A stretch of DNA of 64,000 nucleotides from Streptococcus sp. S5 (GTDB lineage: Bacteria > Bacillota > Bacilli > Lactobacillales > Streptococcaceae): NCBI RefSeq assembly GCF_034134805.1, contig NZ_CP139419.1:1178001-1242000 (forward strand), given 5' to 3'. The notes under the pieces are model-generated. The model had not been told where the DNA came from and made no database searches. It was given only the letters and a program-made list of their open reading frames with translations. A program made the translations under genes and the position numbers. This document shows, piece after piece, positions 8,545 to 16,365 of this stretch (position 1 is the stretch's first letter; every line of letters begins with the position of its first letter).

Positions 8545-9879
8545 ATGTCTCAATCTTATATCAATGTGATCGGTGCGGGCCTTGCTGGCTCGGAAGCGGC
8601 TTATCAGATTGCCCAACAGGGAATTCCGGTCAAGCTCTATGAAATGCGTGGGGTCAAATCCACTCCGCAACACAAAACAGACAACTTTGCTGAGTTAGTC
8701 TGTTCCAACTCTCTTCGAGGAGATTCTCTGACCAATGCTGTTGGCCTCCTCAAAGAAGAAATGCGTCGCCTGGGTTCTGTTATCCTTGAAGCAGCTGAAG
8801 CGACTCGTGTACCGGCCGGTGGAGCACTTGCAGTGGACCGGGAGGGCTTTGCTAACCAAGTGACGGAAAAGGTGTCCCAACACCTACTCATCGAAGTCAT
8901 TCGCGATGAAATTACGGTATTGCCGACAGATGCCATCACAGTGGTCGCAACGGGGCCTCTAACTAGCGATGCCTTGGCAGAAAAGATCCATACCCTCAAT
9001 GGTGGCGACGGTTTCTATTTCTATGATGCAGCAGCTCCAATCATCGATGTCAATACTGTCGATATGAACAAGGTCTATCTCAAGTCACGCTATGACAAGG
9101 GAGAAGCAGCCTATCTCAACTGTCCCATGACCAAACAGGAATTTATGGATTTCCACGAGGCCTTGGTCAATGCAGAAGAAGCCCCGCTCAACTCTTTTGA
9201 AAAAGAAAAGTATTTTGAAGGTTGTATGCCAATTGAAGTCATGGCCAAACGAGGCATCAAAACCATGCTCTATGGCCCTATGAAACCAGTTGGACTCGAG
9301 TATCCAGATGATTACAAAGGTCCACGTGATGGGGAGTTTAAGACACCCTATGCAGTTGTTCAGTTGCGTCAAGACAATGTGGCAGCTAGCCTTTACAATA
9401 TCGTCGGCTTCCAAACTCACCTTAAATGGGGTGAGCAAAAACGGGTTTTCCAAATGATTCCAGGTTTGGAACATGCGGAGTTTGTCAGATACGGCGTCAT
9501 GCACCGCAATTCCTACATGGATTCTCCAAATCTGCTGGAACAAACCTACCGTTCTAAGAAACAAGCTAATCTCTTCTTTGCAGGTCAAATGACAGGGGTA
9601 GAAGGCTATGTTGAGTCAGCTGCCTCAGGTTTGGTAGCTGGAATCAATGCCGCTCGCCTTTTCAAAGGAGAAGAAGCAGCGATTTTCCCAGAAACAACAG
9701 CTATCGGAAGTTTGGCTCACTATATCACCCATGCCGATAGCAAACATTTCCAACCCATGAATGTCAACTTCGGGATTATCAAGGAGCTAGAAGGACCACG
9801 CATTCGGGATAAAAAGGAACGGTATGAGAAAATTGCCGAACGTTCTTTACAAGATTTGTCTCAGTTTATGGAAAAATAA
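8545..9879 (+). CDS. trmFO: tRNA (uracil-54-C5)-methyltransferase TrmFO
   Basis: A 444-residue folate/FAD-dependent enzyme that makes ribothymidine at position 54 of tRNA using methylenetetrahydrofolate. The N-terminal dinucleotide-binding motif [12 protein letters not shown] is clear. The cysteines known to matter in the Bacillus enzyme are present: C53 in [10 protein letters not shown] and C227 in FEGCMPIE. It shares GidA ancestry but is shorter. The ATG follows GAGG. It is bounded by terminators, so it is monocistronic. Confidence 0.95.
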   Translation: MSQSYINVIGAGLAGSEAAYQIAQQGIPVKLYEMRGVKSTPQHKTDNFAELVCSNSLRGDSLTNAVGLLKEEMRRLGSVILEAAEATRVPAGGALAVDREGFANQVTEKVSQHLLIEVIRDEITVLPTDAITVVATGPLTSDALAEKIHTLNGGDGFYFYDAAAPIIDVNTVDMNKVYLKSRYDKGEAAYLNCPMTKQEFMDFHEALVNAEEAPLNSFEKEKYFEGCMPIEVMAKRGIKTMLYGPMKPVGLEYPDDYKGPRDGEFKTPYAVVQLRQDNVAASLYNIVGFQTHLKWGEQKRVFQMIPGLEHAEFVRYGVMHRNSYMDSPNLLEQTYRSKKQANLFFAGQMTGVEGYVESAASGLVAGINAARLFKGEEAAIFPETTAIGSLAHYITHADSKHFQPMNVNFGIIKELEGPRIRDKKERYEKIAERSLQDLSQFMEK

Positions 9880-9888
9880 CCCAATAAA

Positions 9889-9924
9889 GGAAAAAGTTTG
9901 GAGAAAATCCAGACTTTTTCTTCT
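9889..9924 (+). terminator. Terminator after trmFO
   Basis: GAAAAAGT-T-TGGA pairs with TCCA-G-ACTTTTTC, followed by T-rich sequence. Confidence 0.75.
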
Positions 9925-9929
9925 AAAAA

Positions 9930-9938
9930 TGGTATAAT
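9930..9938 (+). promoter_or_regulatory. Extended -10 promoter for the esterase/ATP-grasp trio
   Basis: TGG then TATAAT (9933-9938), 34 bases before the first esterase gene. Confidence 0.5.
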
Positions 9939-9972
9939 GAATAAAATTTAGAATATAGAGAGTTTTCTGACA

Positions 9973-10800
9973 ATGAACAAATCCTATTTTTATTTAGATA
10001 TGAAGACACACGAGTTGAAAGTGCCTTATACCGGAAAACTCCGTCGTGTGCGAGTCTTATTACCTAAGAATTATGAAACGGATACAGATAGACGTTACCC
10101 TGTTGTTTATTTCCACGATGGGCAAAATGTCTTGTATAGCAAGGAAGCTTATGCGGGTCATTCCTGGAAAGTCATTCCAGCCATCAAGCGGAATCCTGAT
10201 ATTAGCCGCATGATTGTCGTTGCGATCGATAATGATGGTTTCCAACGCATGAATGAATACTCTGCCTGGAAGTACAAGGAATCCAATATTCCTGGCATGC
10301 AATTTGGTGGCAAGGGAGTTGAGTACGGCGAATTTGTCATGGAGGTGGTGAAACCTTTTATCGACCAAGAATACCGGACTCTTGCTGATCGAGAACATAC
10401 GGCCATGATTGGTTCTTCCTTGGGGGGAAATATTACCCAATTCTTGGGATTAGAATACCAAGATCAAATTGGTTGTTTAGGTATCTTTTCATCCGCTAAC
10501 TGGCTGCACCAAGATGCCTTCAATCATTATATCGAACGCAAAAAATTATATGCAGACCAACGGATCTACATCTATGTGGGGACTGAAGAGGCGGATGATA
10601 CAGATAAAACTTTGATGGCAGGGAACATCAAGCAAGCCTATATCGATTCATCTCTTCGTTATTATCACGACGTCATCCAACAAGGGGTCGATCTCAATCA
10701 TATTGCCATTCGGATTCAATCCGGTGCTATTCACCATGAAGAAGCTTGGGCTGAACATTTACCAGAATGCCTTCGTTTTTTGGCAGAAAATTGGGATTAA
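9973..10800 (+). CDS. Putative esterase (esterase D / PF00756 type), first of a three-gene unit
   Basis: A 275-residue alpha/beta hydrolase with no signal peptide, so probably cytoplasmic. The HDGQN segment near residue 48 fits the oxyanion side, GSSLGG (S149) is the nucleophile elbow, and GAIHHEEAW near the C-terminus supplies the likely catalytic histidine. It resembles the Fes/esterase D group that hydrolyses ester or thioester substrates. It is followed by a second PF00756-like hydrolase and an ATP-grasp ligase with gaps of 38 and 21 bases. The substrate is unknown. Confidence 0.8.
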   Translation: MNKSYFYLDMKTHELKVPYTGKLRRVRVLLPKNYETDTDRRYPVVYFHDGQNVLYSKEAYAGHSWKVIPAIKRNPDISRMIVVAIDNDGFQRMNEYSAWKYKESNIPGMQFGGKGVEYGEFVMEVVKPFIDQEYRTLADREHTAMIGSSLGGNITQFLGLEYQDQIGCLGIFSSANWLHQDAFNHYIERKKLYADQRIYIYVGTEEADDTDKTLMAGNIKQAYIDSSLRYYHDVIQQGVDLNHIAIRIQSGAIHHEEAWAEHLPECLRFLAENWD

Positions 10801-10838
10801 TAGACTGTAAATAAAGAAATAAAGGAAAGAGGAAACTT

Positions 10839-11579
10839 ATGAATATTGAACATTTAAGCCACTGGAGTGGCCAACTCAACCGTGAAATGTATCTGAACCG
10901 CTATGGACATGCTGGTATTCCTGTTGTGGTCTTCGCTTCATCAGGTGGAAGCCATAACGAGTACTATGACTTTGGTATGATTGATGCTTGTGCTCAGTTT
11001 ATCGAAGAAGGACGGGTTCAATTCTTTACCCTTTCTAGTGTGGATAGTGATAGCTGGCTTTGTAATTGGAAGAATCCTCACGATCGAGCAGAAATGCACC
11101 GAGCTTATGAACGCTATGTGATTGAAGAAGCCATTCCTTTTATCAAACACAAAACAGGCTGGTTTGATCCGATGATGACAACTGGTTGCTCTATGGGGGC
11201 CTACCACGCGCTCAATTTCTTCTTGCAACATCCAGATGTCTTCAACAAAGTGATTGCCTTGAGTGGTGTCTATGATGCTCTTTTCTTTGTTGGTGACTTT
11301 GGAGGCGATGAAGCCATTTATCAAAACTCGCCATCTGATTATATCTGGAACCAAAATGATGGCTGGTTTATTGATCGTTACCGTCAGGCGGAAATCGTTG
11401 TTTGTACTGGTTTAGGGGCTTGGGAACAAGATGGACTTCCATCTTTCTACAAACTGAAAGAAGCCTTTGATCACAAAAATATTCCTGCATGGTTCGCTGA
11501 ATGGGGACATGATGTCGCCCACGATTGGGAATGGTGGCGCAAACAAATGCCATATTTCCTAGGCCAAATGTATCTATAA
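10839..11579 (+). CDS. Putative esterase family protein, second of the unit
   Basis: A 246-residue alpha/beta hydrolase with the nucleophile elbow TGCSMGAYHA (S118) and a histidine-bearing EWGHDVAHDW near the C-terminus. It is unusually rich in Trp and Tyr. It is only distantly like the gene before it, so the pair is not a recent duplication. A GAAAGAGGAAAC ribosome site precedes the ATG. Its place between an esterase and an ATP-grasp ligase suggests the three act on one small molecule or peptide, but no substrate can be named. Confidence 0.78.
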   Translation: MNIEHLSHWSGQLNREMYLNRYGHAGIPVVVFASSGGSHNEYYDFGMIDACAQFIEEGRVQFFTLSSVDSDSWLCNWKNPHDRAEMHRAYERYVIEEAIPFIKHKTGWFDPMMTTGCSMGAYHALNFFLQHPDVFNKVIALSGVYDALFFVGDFGGDEAIYQNSPSDYIWNQNDGWFIDRYRQAEIVVCTGLGAWEQDGLPSFYKLKEAFDHKNIPAWFAEWGHDVAHDWEWWRKQMPYFLGQMYL

Positions 11580-11600
11580 GTAAAAAGGGAGGAGACCTCA

Positions 11601-12767
11601 ATGAATTATATCGTTATTTCACCATATTACCCACAAAACTTCCAACAATTTACCATCGAACTAGCTAATAAAGGGATCACTGTCTTGGGAATTGGTCAAG
11701 AGCCATATGAACAGTTAGATGAGACTTTGCGCAACAGCTTAACAGAATATTTCCGTGTTGAAAATTTGGAAAATCTGGATGAAGTGAAGCGTGCGGTAGC
11801 CTTTCTCTTTTACAAACATGGTCCAATCGACCGTATCGAATCCCACAATGAATACTGGTTGGAATTGGATGCGGCGCTTCGGGAACAATTCAATGTCTTC
11901 GGGGCTAAGCCAAAAGATCTGAAGAAAACCAAGTTCAAATCCGAAATGAAGAAACTCTTCAAGAAGGCTGGAGTCCCAGTCGTTCCGGGTGCTGTGGTTA
12001 AAACAGAAAAAGACATTGATAAGGCTGTGAAGAAGATTGGGTTACCATTGATTGCTAAGCCTGACAATGGGGTAGGAGCAGCAGCAACCTTCAAGATCGA
12101 AACGCCAGAAGATGTGGACCATTTCAAGGCAGAATGGGATGGCCATACTGAGTATTTCTTTGAGAAATTCGTCACTTCTAGTGAGATTTGTACCTTTGAT
12201 GGTCTGGTCGATCGCGATGGTAATATTGTCTTCTCGACGACTTTTGACTATGCCTATACGCCACTCGATTTGATGCTCTACAAGATGGACAATTCTTATT
12301 ATGTTCTTAAAGAGATGGATCCAAAATTGCGTCAATACGGGGAAGCGATTGTCAAAGCCTTTGGTATGAAGGAACGTTTCTTCCACATTGAGTTCTTCCG
12401 CGATGGGGATGACTATATTGCGATCGAGTACAATAATCGCCCTGCAGGTGGCTTTACCATCGACGTCTACAACTACGCTCACTCGATTGATTTGTACCGT
12501 GGCTATGCTGCCATCGTAGCAGGGGAACCCTTCCCAGCTTCTGAGTTTGAACCCCTTTATTGCTTGGCAACTTCTCGTCGTGCCAATGCAGCCTATGCTC
12601 TGTCAGAAGAAGAAGTTTTGGCTAAATACCATGATCAATTCCGTGTCAAGAAAGATATGCCTGCAGCCTTTGCTGAGCTTCAAGGTGATTACCTTTACAT
12701 GTTAACAACGCCTAGTCGTGAAGTATTAGAACAAATGATTCATGACTTTGGTCAACGCCAATCATAA
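11601..12767 (+). CDS. ATP-grasp family carboxylate-amine ligase, third of the unit
   Basis: A 388-residue ATP-grasp protein. The N-terminal pre-ATP-grasp fold (1-105) starts MNYIVISPYYP. The ATP-binding lysine loop is LPLIAKPDNGVGAAA (149-162), the hinge is EYFFEKFV (184-191), and the metal/phosphate site is HIEFF with AIEYNNRPAGG (E276, N278, R280). Such enzymes form amide or peptide bonds through acyl phosphates. GGGAGGAG gives strong translation initiation. A terminator follows, closing the three-gene unit. It is unlike D-Ala ligase, PurK or CarB in detail, so the substrate is open. Confidence 0.82.
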   Translation: MNYIVISPYYPQNFQQFTIELANKGITVLGIGQEPYEQLDETLRNSLTEYFRVENLENLDEVKRAVAFLFYKHGPIDRIESHNEYWLELDAALREQFNVFGAKPKDLKKTKFKSEMKKLFKKAGVPVVPGAVVKTEKDIDKAVKKIGLPLIAKPDNGVGAAATFKIETPEDVDHFKAEWDGHTEYFFEKFVTSSEICTFDGLVDRDGNIVFSTTFDYAYTPLDLMLYKMDNSYYVLKEMDPKLRQYGEAIVKAFGMKERFFHIEFFRDGDDYIAIEYNNRPAGGFTIDVYNYAHSIDLYRGYAAIVAGEPFPASEFEPLYCLATSRRANAAYALSEEEVLAKYHDQFRVKKDMPAAFAELQGDYLYMLTTPSREVLEQMIHDFGQRQS

Positions 12768-12774
12768 GATAACG

Positions 12775-12804
12775 ACCGGTAGGATAGGATCCTATCGGTT
12801 TTTT
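12775..12804 (+). terminator. Terminator after the ATP-grasp gene
   Basis: ACCGGTAGGAT pairs with ATCCTATCGGT (one wobble) around AGG, followed by T6. Confidence 0.85.
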
Positions 12805-12920
12805 ATATTTTAATGCAATCTCATGAAAGAAAAGTTTGTGAAATAGTTTATTTTAAGTTGAAAATGCTTATAAAACCTTCCTCCAAGGTATATAGTTTGT
12901 GAAATCATTTGAGCATTATT

Positions 12921-12950
12921 TTTGACAGTGCTTTCATTTTTGGCTAGAAT
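12921..12950 (+). promoter_or_regulatory. Promoter of the aco operon with an overlapping CcpA cre-like site
   Basis: TTGACA (12922-12927), a 17-base spacer and TAGAAT (12945-12950) form a near-consensus promoter. On the opposite strand 12938-12921 reads AATGAAAGCACTGTCAAA, which fits the cre consensus WWTGNAANCGNWNNCWWW at all but one fixed position and covers the -35. Upstream, AGTTTGTGAAAT occurs twice (12833-12844, 12894-12905), each holding TTGTGAA, a Rex half-site. Confidence 0.7.
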
Positions 12951-12986
12951 AAAAATGAATGAATAAATGCTAAGAAAGGCGAAATG

Positions 12987-13955
12987 ATGGCAACATTAGA
13001 TAAAAGTCTCTTATTGGAAATGTTCCGTAAAATGGAAGAAATCCGTCGCATGGACTTAAAAATTGCACAGTTAGTAAAAAAAGGGAAAGTGCCAGGAATG
13101 ACGCACTTTTCTGTTGGGGAAGAAGCGGCTAACGTTGGCGCGATGTTGGCTTTGAACGATGATGATTTGCTGACATCTAACCACCGTGGTCACGGACAAG
13201 CCATTGCTAAAGGAATCGATTTGAATGGCATGATGGCTGAGATCCTTGGGAAATATACCGGTACTTGTAAGGGGAAAGGCGGCTCCATGCATATCGCTGA
13301 CCTCGATGCTGGTAACCTTGGTGCTAACGGGATCGTTGGTGGTGGTATGGGAATTGCAGTAGGTGCTGCCCTTACTCAACAAATGAAAAAAACTGGTAAG
13401 ATTGTTGTCTGCTTCTTTGGCGATGGCGCAACCAACGAAGGTGTCTTCCACGAAGCAGTCAATATGGCTTCCATCTGGAATCTGCCAGTAATTTTCTACT
13501 GTATCAATAACGGTTACGGAATCTCTGCCGATATCAAGAAAATGACCAATATCCAGCATATCCATGAGCGTTGTGCTGCTTATGACATTCCTGGTATGTT
13601 TATTCCTGATGGGAACAACGTTATTGATGTCTATGAAGGATTTAAGAAGGCAGTCGACCATGTTCGCTCTGGTAAAGGCCCTGTCTTGATTGAAAGTGTC
13701 ACCTATCGTTGGCTTGGTCACTCTTCATCTGACCCTGGTAAATACCGAACACGTGAAGAAGTCGAAGAGTGGAAGAAGAAAGATCCAATCGAAAACCTTC
13801 GCAAGTATCTCCTTGAAAATGAGATTGCGAGCGCAGAAGAATTGGATCAGATCCAAGAAGAAGTAAAAGAAGCAGTGGAAGCTTCAGTGAAATTTGCGGA
13901 AGAAAGCCCATTCCCTCCACTCGAATCAGCTTTCGAAGATATTTACGCAGACTAA
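12987..13955 (+). CDS. acoA: Acetoin/pyruvate dehydrogenase E1 component, alpha subunit
   Basis: A 322-residue thiamine-diphosphate subunit that, with AcoB, decarboxylates acetoin or pyruvate and passes the acyl/aldehyde group to lipoamide. The cofactor motif from GDGATNEG to INN (about 153-183), the SNHRGHGQ segment and the phosphorylation-loop-like YRWLGHSSSDPGKYR are present. Two ATGs stand in tandem (12984, 12987); the second is better spaced from AAAGG. It is the first gene of acoABCL-lplA. The homologous complex in pneumococcus has been treated both as acetoin and as pyruvate dehydrogenase. Confidence 0.92.
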   Translation: MATLDKSLLLEMFRKMEEIRRMDLKIAQLVKKGKVPGMTHFSVGEEAANVGAMLALNDDDLLTSNHRGHGQAIAKGIDLNGMMAEILGKYTGTCKGKGGSMHIADLDAGNLGANGIVGGGMGIAVGAALTQQMKKTGKIVVCFFGDGATNEGVFHEAVNMASIWNLPVIFYCINNGYGISADIKKMTNIQHIHERCAAYDIPGMFIPDGNNVIDVYEGFKKAVDHVRSGKGPVLIESVTYRWLGHSSSDPGKYRTREEVEEWKKKDPIENLRKYLLENEIASAEELDQIQEEVKEAVEASVKFAEESPFPPLESAFEDIYAD

Positions 13956-13971
13956 GGGGGAGTAGAGAATT

Positions 13972-14964
13972 ATGGAAACTAAATTAATGTCTTTCCGCGA
14001 TACCATTATCCTTGCTATGTCTGAGGAAATGCGTCGCGACGAAAATGTATTGTTGATGGGAGAAGATGTCGGGGTTTTCGGTGGAGACTTCGGAACTTCA
14101 GTAGGAATGCTTGAGGAATTCGGTCCAGAACGTGTTCGTGACTGTCCGATTTCTGAGGCCGCGATTTCAGGTGCAGCAGCAGGTGCAGCCATGACTGGAC
14201 TTCGCCCAATCGTTGATATGACCTTCATGGATTTCTCAGTAATTGCCATGGATGCTATTGTCAACCAAGCTGCTAAAACTCGCTACATGTTTGGTGGAAA
14301 AGGGCAAGTCCCGATGACAGTCCGCTGTGCTGCTGGTAATGGAGTTGGATCTGCAGCTCAACACTCCCAATCCTTGGAATCATGGTTTACTCATATTCCT
14401 GGTTTGAAAGTTGTTGCTCCTGGTACGCCTGCGGATATGAAAGGACTTCTCAAGTCATCTATCCGTGATAACAACCCCGTTATCATTCTTGAGTACAAAT
14501 CAGAATTCAACCAAAAAGGGGAAGTGCCTGTTGATCCAGACTACACGATTCCACTTGGTGTCGGAGAAATCAAACGTGAAGGAACTGACGTCACTGTCGT
14601 AACCTACGGAAAAATGCTTCGTCGCGTGATGCAAGCAGCTGAAGAATTAGCAGAAGAAGGGATCTCAGTAGAAGTAGTAGACCCACGTACCTTGGTCCCA
14701 CTCGATAAAGAGATCATCATTAATTCTGTCAAGAAAACAGGAAAAGTAGTTCTTGTCAATGATGCCCACAAGACAAGTGGCTATATTGGTGAAATTTCAG
14801 CTATTATCTCTGAATCAGAAGCATTTGATTACTTGGATGCACCGATCCGCCGTTGTGCGGGGGAAGATGTGCCAATGCCTTACGCACAAAACCTTGAGAA
14901 TGCAATGATTCCAACAGTTGAAAGCATCAAAGATGCCATTCGGAAAACGTATAATAAAGAATAA
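13972..14964 (+). CDS. acoB: Acetoin/pyruvate dehydrogenase E1 component, beta subunit
   Basis: A 330-residue transketolase-like E1 beta with MGEDVGVFGGDFGTS near the N-terminus, the conserved EAAISGAAAGAAMTGLRP region, and the C-terminal transketolase domain with VVDPRTLVPLDKE. It forms the alpha2beta2 E1 with AcoA, whose stop lies 16 bases upstream, and has a GGGGGAG ribosome site. Unlike the tight spacing elsewhere in the operon, 316 bases separate it from acoC. Confidence 0.93.
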   Translation: METKLMSFRDTIILAMSEEMRRDENVLLMGEDVGVFGGDFGTSVGMLEEFGPERVRDCPISEAAISGAAAGAAMTGLRPIVDMTFMDFSVIAMDAIVNQAAKTRYMFGGKGQVPMTVRCAAGNGVGSAAQHSQSLESWFTHIPGLKVVAPGTPADMKGLLKSSIRDNNPVIILEYKSEFNQKGEVPVDPDYTIPLGVGEIKREGTDVTVVTYGKMLRRVMQAAEELAEEGISVEVVDPRTLVPLDKEIIINSVKKTGKVVLVNDAHKTSGYIGEISAIISESEAFDYLDAPIRRCAGEDVPMPYAQNLENAMIPTVESIKDAIRKTYNKE

Positions 14965-15280
14965 GACATAACATAAATTATTTTATGTGAATGAAATTCG
15001 TTTTTCTCTCTCGTTTTTTATCTGAAAAATGCGACATGAGAGAGTCGAATCGATGATATTGACGAAAGAATTAGTAAGTCTACTAGGTTGACCGCCTGAT
15101 AGCGGCAACCGTAGCAACTTGAGATACGCATGTATCCAAATTGCTTGTAGAATTGAACTCGGGCTAAAGTCAGTGTGAAAAAGATAAACTTTCCTAGAAA
15201 CTAAGGTTTCTTCGTCAAGTTTCCTATTTTCACTTTGACTTTTGACGCCCTTAGTATCTTTTAATAGAATAGGAGAGGTC
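14965..15280 (+). other. Structured 316-base gap inside the aco operon
   Basis: No gene is seen here. The stretch can fold into a series of hairpins: ACATAA/TTATGT (14971-14988), CTCTCTC/GAGAGAG (15006-15044), CCGC/GCGG (15092-15105), a nested GCAA-TTG-GATAC hairpin (15114-15144), and a long imperfect inverted repeat (15167-15243, arms about 36 bases). None ends in a clean T run, so transcription probably continues to acoC. It may be an inserted repeat element or an RNA processing region. Confidence 0.6.
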
Positions 15281-16324
15281 ATGGCTGATGATAAGCTAAG
15301 AGCGACTCCTGCGGCCAGAAAATTAGCGGATGATCTAGGGATCAACCTCTATGATGTTTCTGGTTCAGGCGCAAACGGTCGTGTCCACAAAGAAGACGTG
15401 GAAACTTATAAAGACACAAATGTGGTTCGCATTTCACCACTTGCAAAACGAATTGCTTTAGAACACAATATTGCTTGGCAAGAAATCCAAGGAACTGGTC
15501 ATCGTGGTAAGATCATGAAGAAGGACGTCCTTGCTTTCCTTCCTGAAAATATTGAGAATGAGACCATTAAGTCACCTGCTGAAATAGAGAAGGTGGAGGA
15601 AGCTCCAGATAATGTGACACCTTATGGTGAGATCGAGCGGATTCCGATGACACCAATGCGGAAGGTGATCGCTCAACGGATGGTGGAATCTTACTTGACA
15701 GCACCAACCTTCACCTTGAACTACGACGTCGATATGTCTCAAATGTTGGCTCTTCGTAAGAAGGTATTGGATCCAATCATGGAAGCCACTGGTAAGAAAG
15801 TCACTGTAACAGATTTGCTTTCTCTAGCAGTGGTTAAGACCTTGATGAAACACCCATACATCAATGCGTCATTGACGGAAGATGGCAAAACCATCATCAC
15901 TCACAATTATGTCAACTTAGCGATGGCAGTTGGGATGGACAATGGACTCATGACACCGGTTGTCTATAACGCAGAAAAAATGACCTTGTCAGAGTTGGTC
16001 GTAGCCTTCAAGGATGTTATCGGACGTACCTTGGACGGGAAATTAGCTCCAAGTGAATTGCAAAACTCAACCTTTACCATTAGTAACTTAGGAATGTTTG
16101 GCGTTCAATCATTTGGACCGATTATCAACCAACCAAACTCTGCCATCCTTGGAGTTAGTGCAACGGTTGAAAAACCAGTTGTTGTAAATGGTGAAATTGT
16201 CATTCGTCCAATCATGAGCTTGGGCTTGACCATTGACCACCGCGTTGTCGATGGTATGGCTGGTGCCAAATTCATGAAAGACTTGAAAGCCTTGATTGAA
16301 GACCCGATTTCAATGTTGGTCTAA
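15281..16324 (+). CDS. acoC: Dihydrolipoamide acyltransferase (E2) lacking its own lipoyl domain
   Basis: A 347-residue E2 acyltransferase. It starts directly with two peripheral subunit-binding domains in tandem (about 4-42 with ATPAARKLADDLG, and 47-86 with ISPLAKRIALEHN), then the catalytic CAT domain (about 115-347) with HRVVDG (H320). No lipoyl domain with its DK lysine is present; that domain is found on the E3 subunit encoded next. The frame is open back to a TTG at 15242, but AGGAGAGG precedes the ATG at 15281 and the extra residues are not lipoyl-like. Confidence 0.92.
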   Translation: MADDKLRATPAARKLADDLGINLYDVSGSGANGRVHKEDVETYKDTNVVRISPLAKRIALEHNIAWQEIQGTGHRGKIMKKDVLAFLPENIENETIKSPAEIEKVEEAPDNVTPYGEIERIPMTPMRKVIAQRMVESYLTAPTFTLNYDVDMSQMLALRKKVLDPIMEATGKKVTVTDLLSLAVVKTLMKHPYINASLTEDGKTIITHNYVNLAMAVGMDNGLMTPVVYNAEKMTLSELVVAFKDVIGRTLDGKLAPSELQNSTFTISNLGMFGVQSFGPIINQPNSAILGVSATVEKPVVVNGEIVIRPIMSLGLTIDHRVVDGMAGAKFMKDLKALIEDPISMLV

Positions 16325-16365
16325 TCAACGAGAGAGAATAGAAACAAGAAAAAGAGGGAAATAAA

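Noticed and set aside
14965..15280. aco operon gap as a lost or frameshifted E2 lipoyl domain
   Set aside because: No frame shows lipoyl-like residues such as DKVSME; the gap is made of hairpins.
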